A stretch of DNA of 53,796 bases from Cellulomonas hominis. GTDB taxonomy: Bacteria; Actinomycetota; Actinomycetes; Actinomycetales; Cellulomonadaceae. Both the position numbers and the translations under genes were made by a program. Position 1 is the first letter of the stretch. Every line of letters begins with the position of its first letter. The notes beneath the pieces were generated by a model. It saw nothing but the letters and a program-made list of their open reading frames with translations. It had not been told where the DNA came from and did not search any database. This document shows positions 39,493 through 47,532 of the stretch, one piece after another. Location of the stretch: the NCBI RefSeq assembly GCF_901521055.1, contig NZ_CABEGA010000031.1, positions 1 through 53,796 on the forward strand, in the 5' to 3' direction.

Positions 39493-41673
39493 ATGACCAC
39501 GACCGCACCGACACCGGCCACGGCGACGGGGACCGGCACCCCGACGGTGACCGACACCCCGACGGTGACGCGGCCGACGGGGACGGTCCGCCCCAGCGGC
39601 GGCGGGCACCCCGGCCCGCGCCACCCGCGCCCGGGCACGGTGGACGCGCACGTGGACGTCCCCGGGCTCACGGACGTGCTGCTCGGCCGGTACGCCGACC
39701 TGCGGCGCGGCGCGCGCGGGGTGATCGCGGACCCGCGGTTCCAGCGCGAGGAGGGCCTCGGCGTCGCGGAGCACCGGGAGCGCGTGCTCGACCAGCTCCG
39801 CACCCTGGCGGCCGAGGGCGACGTGCTGCGCGCGTTCCCGACGCGGCTCGGCGGCGCCGACGACCACGGCGGCAGCCTCGCCCGGTTCGAGGAGCTCGTC
39901 GCGGCCGACCCGTCGCTGCAGATCAAGGCGGGCGTGCAGTGGGGCCTGTTCGCGTCGGCGATCCTGCACCTGGGCACCGAGAGCCACCACGACCGGTTCC
40001 TGCCCGGGGCGATGTCCGTGACCGTGCCGGGCGCCTTCGCGATGACGGAGACCGGCCACGGGTCCGACGTCGCGAGCATCGGCACCACGGCGACGTACGA
40101 CCCCGCGACGCAGGAGTTCGTGCTGCACACCCCCTTCCGGGCGGCGTGGAAGGACTACCTCGGCAACGCCGGGAAGCACGGCACCGCGGCGGTCGTGTTC
40201 GCGCAGCTGGTCAGCCGGGGCCCGGAGGACCGCCGGCCCGTCAACCACGGCGTGCACGCGTTCTACGTGCCGATCCGCGACCCGGAGACCGGGGAGTTCC
40301 TGCCGGGCGTCGGCGGCGAGGACGACGGCCTCAAGGGCGGGCTCAACGGCATCGACAACGGCCGGCTGTGGTTCGACCGCGTCCGGGTGCCGCGCGCCGA
40401 CCTGCTCGACCGGTACGGCTCGGTCGCCGCGGACGGCACGTACTCGTCGCCGATCGCCAGCCCCGGCCGCCGGTTCTTCACCATGCTCGGCACGCTCGTC
40501 CAGGGCCGGGTCTCCCTGGACGGCGCCGCCGTGAACGCCGCGAAGCTCGGGCTGATCACCGCCGTCACGTACGGGAACCAGCGCCGCCAGTTCGCCGGGG
40601 CGTCCCCGACGGACGAGGTCGTGCTGCTCGACTACGGCGAGCACCGCCGCCGGCTGCTCCCGCTGCTCGCCGAGACGTACGCCGCGACGTTCGCGCACGA
40701 GCACCTGCTCGCGGCGTTCGACGACGTGTTCTCCGGCCGCGACGACACCCCGGAGTCCCGCGAGGAGCTGGAGACGCTCGCCGCCGCGCTGAAGCCGACG
40801 TCCACCTGGCACGCCCTGCACACGCTGCAGACGTGCCGGGAGGCGTGCGGCGGGGCGGGGTTCCTCACGGCGAACCGGCTGACGTCGCTGCGCGCGGACC
40901 TCGACGTGTACGTCACCTTCGAGGGCGACAACACCGTCCTCTACCAGCTCGTCGGCAAGCGGCTGCTCACCCGGTATGGCCAGCAGATCGGCGGCGACCC
41001 CGCGGTGCTGGCCCGGCTGGTCGCGGGCAAGGCCGCCGACGCGGCGCTGCACCGCATGCCCCTGGCCCGCGCCGTGCAGACGCTCGTGGACGCCGGCGAC
41101 GCGCGCCGGTCCGCCGGGCAGCTCCGCGACCCGCACGCCCAGCGGGACCTGCTCGCGGACCGCGTCGCGACGATGGTCGCCGAGCTCGCGCAGGCGCTCC
41201 GCCCGGCCCGCCGCGCCGCCCCCGAGGTCGCGGCCGAGCTGTTCGACGCGCACCAGCACGAGCTCGTCGAGGCCGCCCGCGCGCACGCCGAGCTGCTGCA
41301 GTGGGAGGCCTTCACCCGGGCGCTCGACACCGTGCCCGACCCCGGCACGCGGCAGGTGCTCACCTGGCTGCGGGACCTGTTCGGGCTCACCGTGATCGAG
41401 CGGCACCTGGCCTGGTACCTGGTCAACGGCCGGCTGTCGGCGGGCCGGGCGCGGACCGTCACGTCGTACATCGAGCGGCTGCTGGTCCGGCTCCGGCCGC
41501 ACGCCCAGGACCTGGTGGACGCCTTCGGGTACGGGCCGGAGCACGTGCGGGCCGAGATCGCGTCGGGCGCCGAGGCGGCCCGGCAGGACGAGGCGCGGGA
41601 GTTCCAGCGCGCCGCCCGGGCCTCGGGCACCGACCCGGTCCCGGAGCCGAAGCCGTCCCGCCGGGACGGGTGA
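39493..41673 (+). CDS. acyl-CoA oxidase/dehydrogenase-family flavoprotein
   Basis: This 726-residue flavoenzyme is longer than ordinary acyl-CoA dehydrogenases (about 380-600) and fits the acyl-CoA oxidase-like group. After a Thr/Pro-rich tail of about 45 residues come FPTRLGGADDHGGSLARFEEL near 115, the FAD/substrate strand AFAMTETGHGSDVASI near 179, DYLGNAGKHGTAAVVFAQL near 221, and the catalytic-base region VTFEGDNTVLYQLVGKRLL near 475, a phrase seen in acyl-CoA oxidases. A helical C-terminal domain follows. It would introduce the 2,3-double bond in acyl-CoA; electron acceptor (oxygen or ETF) is unsettled. CAGGGAG precedes the ATG. It starts 57 bases after the TetR stop, probably one transcript. 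Confidence 0.88.
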   Translation: MTTTAPTPATATGTGTPTVTDTPTVTRPTGTVRPSGGGHPGPRHPRPGTVDAHVDVPGLTDVLLGRYADLRRGARGVIADPRFQREEGLGVAEHRERVLDQLRTLAAEGDVLRAFPTRLGGADDHGGSLARFEELVAADPSLQIKAGVQWGLFASAILHLGTESHHDRFLPGAMSVTVPGAFAMTETGHGSDVASIGTTATYDPATQEFVLHTPFRAAWKDYLGNAGKHGTAAVVFAQLVSRGPEDRRPVNHGVHAFYVPIRDPETGEFLPGVGGEDDGLKGGLNGIDNGRLWFDRVRVPRADLLDRYGSVAADGTYSSPIASPGRRFFTMLGTLVQGRVSLDGAAVNAAKLGLITAVTYGNQRRQFAGASPTDEVVLLDYGEHRRRLLPLLAETYAATFAHEHLLAAFDDVFSGRDDTPESREELETLAAALKPTSTWHALHTLQTCREACGGAGFLTANRLTSLRADLDVYVTFEGDNTVLYQLVGKRLLTRYGQQIGGDPAVLARLVAGKAADAALHRMPLARAVQTLVDAGDARRSAGQLRDPHAQRDLLADRVATMVAELAQALRPARRAAPEVAAELFDAHQHELVEAARAHAELLQWEAFTRALDTVPDPGTRQVLTWLRDLFGLTVIERHLAWYLVNGRLSAGRARTVTSYIERLLVRLRPHAQDLVDAFGYGPEHVRAEIASGAEAARQDEAREFQRAARASGTDPVPEPKPSRRDG

Positions 41674-41701
41674 CTCGGCCCGGCGGGTCTCAGACGACCG
41701 G

Positions 41702-41751
41702 GTGGAGCGTCCGGCCGGACACGCACCGGCGTGTCCGGCCGGACGCTCCAC
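41702..41751. terminator. 22-bp perfect stem bidirectional terminator
   Basis: Bases 41702-41723 are perfectly complementary to 41730-41751 around a 6-nt loop (CACCGG). The arms themselves contain the palindrome TCCGGCCGGA. It lies between convergent genes (flavoenzyme and pectate lyase) and must be a strong intrinsic terminator in both directions, even without a U-tract. Confidence 0.85.
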
Positions 41752-41762
41752 TCGGGGCTGGC

Positions 41763-43463
41763 TCAGGCGTCGGCGTCGGCGACCCAGCGCAGCAGCGTGC
41801 TCATGTGCTCGATGTACCGGCCCGTGGAGATGCCCGTGACCGGGTCGTCCGTCGTGTACGGGGACGTGTCCGTGGGGCCGCCGACCTCCGTCTGACCGAA
41901 GTCGCCCGCGGCGGGGGTCGGTGACCCGTCGCCCGCGTACGGGTTGCTGGTCGACACCAGCGGCGTGGGCCAGTAGCCGTCCGGGCCGAGCGCGTCGAGG
42001 ACCTCCTGCACCTCGTCCTCCGTCGGGACCCCGTCGGTGCGGTGCAGCGTGCCCACGTTGAGGTCCGACACCGACACGTCGCCGGTGCTGAAGTACTCCG
42101 GCAGGGTCGCGCCGCGGTGCAGCAGCGGCGAGCCGGCCGTGGCCTCCTCGACGGGCAGGGCGCGCAGCGTCGCGTACCGCTCCCGGAGCGCGGGCACGTC
42201 GATCGCCCGGAACGCGTTGTAGTGCACGATCGTCCGCGCCGGGTCCTTGTCCGCCCAGTAGCGGCCGTTGACCACGTCGGACCCGGTGCGGTGCACGAAC
42301 AGGGCGTCGTTCGTGCCCAGCTCGACGAACGTCGGGAACTGCCGCCCGTCCTCGGTCCACAGGGCCTCCGGCAGCCGCACCGAGTCCAGCCAGTCGAGCG
42401 CGGCCGGGACGCCCGCCAGGTAGGACGCGTCCCCGGTGAGCTCGTAGAACCCCAGCAGCTTCTCGACGTTGCCGGCCGTGGTGTGCGTGGCCAGCGACTC
42501 CGGCTCGTAGGAGCGGGCCCCGACCGGCCGCAGGTCGTCGGCGTCGTGCTGCAACGACCAGCCGGCCTGGGGTGCGGGCTGCTGGGTGACGACGAACGCG
42601 TCCATCGCCGCCCGGACCGCCGGCAGCACCGACTCGTCGCCGAGCGCCTGGTGGACCATCAGCAGCAGCTCGATGTTCTCCGCCGCGACGTCGTCGTTGA
42701 ACGTGATGTCGCGGGCGTAGTCCGGCGTCCCGGGCGCCAGGGGGTACCGCTGCGGCCACCCGCCGACGGGGTGCTGGCTGTCCAGCACGAAGTCGATGGC
42801 GCGGTCCAGGGCCGGACGGAACGCCGCGTCCTCCTTCTCCAGGTACATCCGGAGCAGCAGCTGGGAGCTCTCGGCCGTGCCAGCGTCGTCGAACGTGGCG
42901 CTGCCGTCGTGGTGCTGGAACTCCTCGAGCCGCCAGCCGTTGCGGCCGATCGTGTCGTACCAGCGCTGCAGCGACTCCTCCCCGGCGAAGTCGTGCAGGT
43001 AGTTCCAGCCGCCGGCGGGGTGCTGCGCCGCCATCAGGGCCTCGGCGACCTCCGCCGCGGCGTCGTAGTACGCCTCGTCGCCGGTCGCGTGGTACGCGTC
43101 GAGGTAGACGTGGCCCATCGTCGCGGTGCCGGGCGGCTGGATCCAGATCTGCGTCGGGTAGGCCTCCATCTCGCCGAACTGCCGGGACCCGTCCGGCAGG
43201 TACGACCAGAGGTAACCGCCCCGGTAGGCGACGTCGTCCGTCATGAACGCGGTGGCCGTGCGCATGGTGCGCAGGACCTCCGCGCGCAGTCCGGTGGCGC
43301 TCGCGGACGGCGCGGGCGCGTCGTCCGGGGCCGGGGCGCACGCCGCGCCACCGACCAGGACGGCGGCGACCGCGAGCACGGCCAGCCGCACCGGGCGGGA
43401 GCGCCGGGCGAGGGCGCCACCGGCGGGGCGGGGTCGCACGGTCGTCGGTCGCCGCCGCCGCAT
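41763..43463 (-). CDS. PL10-like pectate lyase lipoprotein
   Basis: The 566-residue protein has an Arg-rich N-terminus, a membrane helix ending in lipobox VGGAAC (Cys about 42) and a Pro/Ala linker, so it is anchored on the outer face. The catalytic body is an alpha/alpha toroid resembling PL10 pectate lyases: HPAGGWNYLHDF near 155, the family signature HPVGGWPQRYP near 232, ITFNDDVAAENIELLL near 253, and SLATHTTAGNVEKLLGFYE near 322. Pectate lyases cleave polygalacturonate by beta-elimination with Ca2+. The Asp/Arg of the PL10 active site cannot be assigned with certainty. It is last in the operon and shares one base with the kduI stop (TGATG). Confidence 0.82.
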   Translation of the reverse strand: MRRRRPTTVRPRPAGGALARRSRPVRLAVLAVAAVLVGGAACAPAPDDAPAPSASATGLRAEVLRTMRTATAFMTDDVAYRGGYLWSYLPDGSRQFGEMEAYPTQIWIQPPGTATMGHVYLDAYHATGDEAYYDAAAEVAEALMAAQHPAGGWNYLHDFAGEESLQRWYDTIGRNGWRLEEFQHHDGSATFDDAGTAESSQLLLRMYLEKEDAAFRPALDRAIDFVLDSQHPVGGWPQRYPLAPGTPDYARDITFNDDVAAENIELLLMVHQALGDESVLPAVRAAMDAFVVTQQPAPQAGWSLQHDADDLRPVGARSYEPESLATHTTAGNVEKLLGFYELTGDASYLAGVPAALDWLDSVRLPEALWTEDGRQFPTFVELGTNDALFVHRTGSDVVNGRYWADKDPARTIVHYNAFRAIDVPALRERYATLRALPVEEATAGSPLLHRGATLPEYFSTGDVSVSDLNVGTLHRTDGVPTEDEVQEVLDALGPDGYWPTPLVSTSNPYAGDGSPTPAAGDFGQTEVGGPTDTSPYTTDDPVTGISTGRYIEHMSTLLRWVADADA

Positions 43464-44320
43464 CAGCGCAGCTCGGTGACGGGCGCGCCGTCCATGTCGT
43501 CGAACGACTGGTTCTCGCCCGCCATCGCCCACACGAACGAGTACGCGGCCGTGCCGACGCCGGAGTGCAGCGACCACGGCGGGGAGATCACGGCCTGCCG
43601 GTCCGCGACCAGCAGGTGCCGGGTCTCCGTCGGCTCGCCGAGCAGGTGCACCACGCGCGCGTCCTGCGGGACGTCCACGTACAGGTAGCACTCGGTCCGG
43701 CGCTCGTGGGTGTGCGCCGGCATCGTGTTCCACATCGACCCCGGGTGCAGCTGGGTCACGCCCATCACGACCTGGCAGCTCCGGACCCCGCCCTCGTGGA
43801 TGTACTGCCGCAGCGTCCGGCGGTTGCTGGTCAGCTGGTCGCCGAGCTCGCGGACCGTCGCCTCCTCGGGCAGCACCAGCACCGTCGGGTAGGTGGTGTG
43901 CGCGGGCGCCGAGAACAGGTAGAACTGCGCGCCGCCGTCGGCCGGGGCGTCGGCGGTGCCGGCGGCACCGGGCGCGTCGGCGAGCACGACCTCGCGGGTG
44001 CCGCGGCCCACGTACAGGCACGCCCCGTTCGGCACGGTGTGCACGACGCCGTCGGTGGTGACCGTGCCGGTGCCGCCGACGTTGACGATGCCGACCTCCC
44101 GCCGCTCGAGGAAGTAGTCGCTGCGCAGGGCGTCGTCGGCGGGCAGGGTCAGCTCGCGGCCGGCGGGGACGACGCCGCCGAGCACGACGCGGTCGTGGTG
44201 GGTCAGGACGAGCGTGATCTCGCCGGGCACGAACAGGTCCTCGACCAGGAAGGTCGAGCGCAGCTCGGCGGTGTCCATGCCGCGCAGCTGCTGGGGGTGG
44301 GTCGCGTATCGCTGGTCCAC
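43463..44320 (-). CDS. kduI: 5-dehydro-4-deoxy-D-glucuronate isomerase
   Basis: KduI interconverts 5-keto-4-deoxyuronate (DKI, from lyase-cut pectin) and 2,5-diketo-3-deoxygluconate. The 285-residue bicupin is of family length, with LRSTFLVEDLFVPGEITLVLTHHDRVVLGG split over residues 20-49, YFLERREVGIVNVGG near 69 and the metal-binding run MPAHTHERRTECYLYV near 200-215. An insertion GAAGTADAPADGGA near 117 is unusual but lies in a loop. GTG 44320 has GAGGAG 8 nt upstream. It sits between kduD and the pectate lyase gene. Confidence 0.93.
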   Translation of the reverse strand: MDQRYATHPQQLRGMDTAELRSTFLVEDLFVPGEITLVLTHHDRVVLGGVVPAGRELTLPADDALRSDYFLERREVGIVNVGGTGTVTTDGVVHTVPNGACLYVGRGTREVVLADAPGAAGTADAPADGGAQFYLFSAPAHTTYPTVLVLPEEATVRELGDQLTSNRRTLRQYIHEGGVRSCQVVMGVTQLHPGSMWNTMPAHTHERRTECYLYVDVPQDARVVHLLGEPTETRHLLVADRQAVISPPWSLHSGVGTAAYSFVWAMAGENQSFDDMDGAPVTELR

Positions 44321-44366
44321 GGGGGTCTCCTCGGGGTGCGGGGTGGGGTGGGCGGAGCGGTGCGGG

Positions 44367-45131
44367 TCAGCGCACGAGCCAGCCGCCGTCGACGGGGATG
44401 ACGGCGCCGTTGAGGTAGTCCGAGGCGGCCGACGCGAGGAACACGAACGCGCCCGCGAGGTCGTCGGGGGTGCCCCAGCGGCCGGCGGGGATGCGCTCGA
44501 CGATGCCGCGCTCGCGCACCGGGTCGGCCCGCAGCTGGGCGGTGTTGTCGGTGGCCATGTACCCGGGGGCGATCGCGTTGGTGTTCACGCCGTGCGCGGC
44601 GAGCTCGTTCGCGAACGCCTTGGTCAGCCCGGCGACGGCGTGCTTGGACGCCGCGTAGCCCGGGACGAGCACGCCGCCCTGGAACGACAGCATCGACGCG
44701 ATGTTGATGATCTTCCCGGAGCCCTGCGCGGCGAACCGGCGGCCCGCGGCCTGCGACAGGTGGAACACGGCGTCGAGGTTCAGCGCCAGCACGGCGTCCC
44801 AGTCGGCGGCCGGGTGCTCCAGCAGCGGCGCGCGGCGGATCATGCCGGCGTTGTTCACCAGCACGTCGAGGCCACCGAGCACGGACACGACGTCGTCGAG
44901 GGCCTCGTCGAGCTGCGCCGGGGTGGCCGCGACCAGGTCGAGCTGCACGGTGTGGGCCCGGCGGCCGACGGCCCGGACGAGCTCGGCGGTCTCGGGGGCG
45001 TCGACGTGGTCGATCACGGCGATGTCGGCGCCGGCCTCGGCGAGGGCGACGGCGGCGCGCTGGCCGAGGCCGCGCGCGGCACCGGTGACGAGGGCGGTCC
45101 GGCCGTCGAGGCGGAACTGGTCGAGGATCAT
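44367..45131 (-). CDS. kduD: 2-dehydro-3-deoxy-D-gluconate 5-dehydrogenase
   Basis: KduD reduces 2,5-diketo-3-deoxygluconate to 2-keto-3-deoxygluconate with NADH, the step after KduI. The 254-residue classical SDR has TGAARGLGQ near 16, NNAGMIRRAPL near 92, catalytic Ser in NIASMLSFQGG near 138, YAASKHA near 155 and PVDGGWLVR at the end, the typical KduD terminus. The ATG is preceded by AAGGAAG. The gene pair kduD-kduI with a pectate lyase is a standard pectin-use arrangement. Confidence 0.92.
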   Translation of the reverse strand: MILDQFRLDGRTALVTGAARGLGQRAAVALAEAGADIAVIDHVDAPETAELVRAVGRRAHTVQLDLVAATPAQLDEALDDVVSVLGGLDVLVNNAGMIRRAPLLEHPAADWDAVLALNLDAVFHLSQAAGRRFAAQGSGKIINIASMLSFQGGVLVPGYAASKHAVAGLTKAFANELAAHGVNTNAIAPGYMATDNTAQLRADPVRERGIVERIPAGRWGTPDDLAGAFVFLASAASDYLNGAVIPVDGGWLVR

Positions 45132-45172
45132 CGGGACTTCCTTCGGGGTGAGGGAGTGGTGGGAACAGGGGT

Positions 45173-45225
45173 GCCGCCGCGGCACGCCGTGGTGCTGCGG
45201 GCGTGCGCGGGCGTGCCGCGGCGGC
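45173..45225. terminator. 15-bp hairpin between MFS and kduD genes
   Basis: GCCGCCGCGGCACGC (45173-45187) pairs perfectly with GCGTGCCGCGGCGGC (45211-45225) around a 23-nt loop. It lies inside the operon, in the 100-bp gap between the MFS gene and kduD, so it may partly terminate or protect mRNA and set different levels for transporter and enzymes. Confidence 0.6.
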
Positions 45226-45231
45226 GCACGG

Positions 45232-46524
45232 TCAGGCGGGGATCGTCACGCGCGTCATCCGGGGCATGAGCAGGTGGATGACGCCGAGCGCCAGCAGGTA
45301 GGCGACCGAGCAGACCAGGAAGATCGGCGTGTAGTTCCCGACCCGGTCCAGGATGTAGCCGGCGTACTGGGCCATGAGCATGCCGCCGATGCCGCCGAGC
45401 ATGCCGCCCAGGCCGACGACGGTCCCCACGGCGCCGCGCGGCAGCACGTCGCTGGGCAGGGTGTACAGGTTGGCCGAGAACCCCTGGTGCGCGGCGGTCG
45501 CGAGACCGATGATGCCGACCGCCAGCCACAGGCTGCTCGCCTGCCCCGCGAACGCCACGGGCAGGGCCAGGAGCGCGCAGATCAGCAGGGTCGTCTTGCG
45601 GGCGCGGTTGATGGACCAGCCGCGCTGCATGAACCGGCCGGACAGCCAGCCGCCGCCGACGCTGCCGACGTCCGAGAGCAGGTAGATGACCACGAGCGGC
45701 GGGCCGAAGGTCTTGAGGTCCAGCCCGTACTGCTTGCCGAGGAAGTCCGGCAGCCAGAACAGGAACATCCACCAGATCGGGTCGGTGAGGAACTTCCCGA
45801 GCGCGAAGGCCCAGGTCTCCCGGAGCCGGACGATGGCGCGCCAGTCGACCTTCTCCGCCGGCTCCTCGGGGTCCTGCGTGATGTGCGCGAGCTCGGCCTC
45901 CGAGACGCGGGGGTGGTCCTGCGGGCGCTTGTAGACCAGGAACCAGATCGGCAGCCACAGCAGGCCGCCGATGCCGGTGACGATGAACGCCGCCTGCCAG
46001 CCCCAGGTCAGCACGATCGCGGGCACGATCAGCGGGGTCGCGATCGCACCGACGTTGGTGCCGGCGTTGAACAGCCCGGTCGCGAAGGCGCGCTCCTTCT
46101 TGGGGAACCACTCCGTGACGGCCTTGATGCTGCCGGGGAACCCGCCGCCCTCGCCGATCCCCAGCAGGACGCGCGCGAAGATGAACCCGGTCAGGCTGCG
46201 CATCCCGGCGTGCAGGAGGTGCGCCACCTGCCAGATCGCGAACGCGATGCCGAGGCCCCAGCGGGCGCCGATCCGGTCGATCACGCGACCCCACACCAGG
46301 TACGAGGCCGCGTAGGCCGCCTGGAACCAGAAGATCGCGTTCGCGTAGTCCCGTTCCGACCAGCCCTGCTCTTCCGACAGGTCGGCCTTGAGGAGGCCGA
46401 GGGTCTGCCGGTCGATGTAGTTGATCGTCATCGCGGTGAACAGCAGCGCGACGATCACCCAGCGGTACTTCGTCATCCGCGCCGTCGCGGTCGAGACCAG
46501 CGTCTCGCCCGCCTTCGTGCTCAT
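45232..46524 (-). CDS. MFS hexuronate/uronate transporter (ACS family)
   Basis: The 430-residue protein has the twelve helices of the anion:cation symporter branch of MFS. Signature parts are INYIDRQTLGLLKADLSEE near 33, the AYAASYLVWGRVIDRIGARWG loop split around 70-90, and LGIGEGGGFPGSIKAVTEWFPKKERAFATG split around 119-147, all as in ExuT-like hexuronate transporters. Linked kduD/kduI genes indicate import of unsaturated mono- or di-galacturonate or keto-deoxyuronates. ATG 46524 lies 13 bases after the hydratase stop. Confidence 0.9.
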   Translation of the reverse strand: MSTKAGETLVSTATARMTKYRWVIVALLFTAMTINYIDRQTLGLLKADLSEEQGWSERDYANAIFWFQAAYAASYLVWGRVIDRIGARWGLGIAFAIWQVAHLLHAGMRSLTGFIFARVLLGIGEGGGFPGSIKAVTEWFPKKERAFATGLFNAGTNVGAIATPLIVPAIVLTWGWQAAFIVTGIGGLLWLPIWFLVYKRPQDHPRVSEAELAHITQDPEEPAEKVDWRAIVRLRETWAFALGKFLTDPIWWMFLFWLPDFLGKQYGLDLKTFGPPLVVIYLLSDVGSVGGGWLSGRFMQRGWSINRARKTTLLICALLALPVAFAGQASSLWLAVGIIGLATAAHQGFSANLYTLPSDVLPRGAVGTVVGLGGMLGGIGGMLMAQYAGYILDRVGNYTPIFLVCSVAYLLALGVIHLLMPRMTRVTIPA

Positions 46525-46537
46525 CGTTCTTCCACCT

Positions 46538-47368
46538 TCATCGTCTCCAGCTCTCTTCATCGGGGTGGAGGGCGGTCGAGAGGGCCTCGACCACGTCGAT
46601 CTCGACCTGGAACAGGTCGCCGTAGCGCAGCTCCGCGCTCTGACCGGGCCGGACGTCGTGCACGCCGGTGACCGCGCCGGTGGCGACGACGTCGCCGGCG
46701 CGCAGGGCGTGGCCGCGGGCGGTGCAGACCTGCAGCGCGAACCGGAAGGCCTCGAGCGGCGTGCCCGGGACGTCGCCGGGCGTGGCGGCGCCGACGAGCT
46801 CGCCGTCGACCCAGGTCCGGCAGGCCAGCCCGAGCCACGTCGCGGGGTCGTCCGTGACCCGCGGGCCGAGGACGAGCCCGGCGTTGTTGCCGAAGTCCGA
46901 CGCGACGGCCATGGGGCCGAGCCCGTTGATGTCCGGCACCGGGCTGCCCGCGAGCTCCACGGCGAGCCGCACCCCGCCCAGCACCTCGCGGGCGTCGTCG
47001 GCGGTCCAGGTCCGTGCGCCCGCCGGGACGTCGCGCCCGACCTCGAGGACGATCTCGGCCTCGACGCAGGCGGTGCCGCCGGCGATGGCCGGCAGGCGGA
47101 GGCGTCCGCGCGGCGCGGACCACAGGAGGCTCTCGACGACCGGGCCCACGAGCCGCTCGGCACCGGCGCGCTCGCGCCACTGCGGCGGGACCATGCCGAC
47201 CTTCCAGCCGACGACCCGCTCCTGCCGCAGGCCGATGCCGATGTTCTGGACCACGTAGGCCGCGTCGAGGTCCGCCGGGATCGCGCCCGGGAACCCGTCC
47301 AGCGCGGTGGATGCCCGCCGCGCCGCCACCAGTGCGGTCGCGACCGCGGTCGCCTCCTGCACGCCCAT
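46538..47368 (-). CDS. 2-keto-4-pentenoate hydratase-like enzyme (FAH fold)
   Basis: This 276-residue protein matches MhpD/2-hydroxypenta-2,4-dienoate hydratases of the fumarylacetoacetase fold: VVQNIGIGLRQERVVGWKVGM near 41, EAEIVLEVGRDVP near 105, NGLGPMAVASDFGNNAGLVLG split near 149-169, and GDVVATGAVTGVHDVRPGQS near 233. In this setting it may hydrate or tautomerise an unsaturated uronate intermediate, an alternative to KdgF; that is inference. ATG 47368 has AAGGAG 6 nt upstream; an upstream ATG at 47383 lacks a ribosome site. It is first in the pectin operon, directly behind the LacI operators. Confidence 0.85.
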   Translation of the reverse strand: MGVQEATAVATALVAARRASTALDGFPGAIPADLDAAYVVQNIGIGLRQERVVGWKVGMVPPQWRERAGAERLVGPVVESLLWSAPRGRLRLPAIAGGTACVEAEIVLEVGRDVPAGARTWTADDAREVLGGVRLAVELAGSPVPDINGLGPMAVASDFGNNAGLVLGPRVTDDPATWLGLACRTWVDGELVGAATPGDVPGTPLEAFRFALQVCTARGHALRAGDVVATGAVTGVHDVRPGQSAELRYGDLFQVEIDVVEALSTALHPDEESWRR

Positions 47369-47386
47369 GTGCTGCTCCTTCATCGA

Positions 47387-47422
47387 GTAAGCGGTTACGT
47401 TAGAGGGAGAGTAACCGGTTAC
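47387..47422. promoter_or_regulatory. two LacI-type operators
   Basis: GTAACCGGTTAC (47411-47422) is a perfect palindrome of the LacI/GalR type with CG centre step, and GTAAGCGGTTAC (47387-47398) differs by one base. Their centres are 24 bp apart, just over two helical turns, so two dimers could bind the same face. They stand upstream of the hydratase gene and 111 bp before the divergent LacI-family gene, the obvious repressor. Confidence 0.85.
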
Positions 47423-47532
47423 GCAAGAACGACCTGCGGGGACCTCCCGTCGGGGCCCGGGCGCGGCTCCTACGATGGGCCGCGGAGTCGGCGCGCCCCC
47501 GCACGCCGGTCCACGGAAGGGGCGAGCGGTTC

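Noticed and set aside
39493..39630. Repeated CACCCCGACGGTGAC units at the start of the flavoenzyme gene as a regulatory repeat
   Set aside because: They lie within the coding frame and give a Thr/Pro-rich flexible tail; two copies are within what slippage in GC-rich DNA gives.
35782..43341. A minus-strand open frame of about 2500 codons spanning several genes
   Set aside because: It is a no-stop artefact of very high GC content. Only its last part (35782-37158) is a real gene (FabG4-like); the rest reads antisense or out of frame through the thiolase, flavoenzyme and pectate lyase genes and is low-complexity Arg/Ala/Gly.
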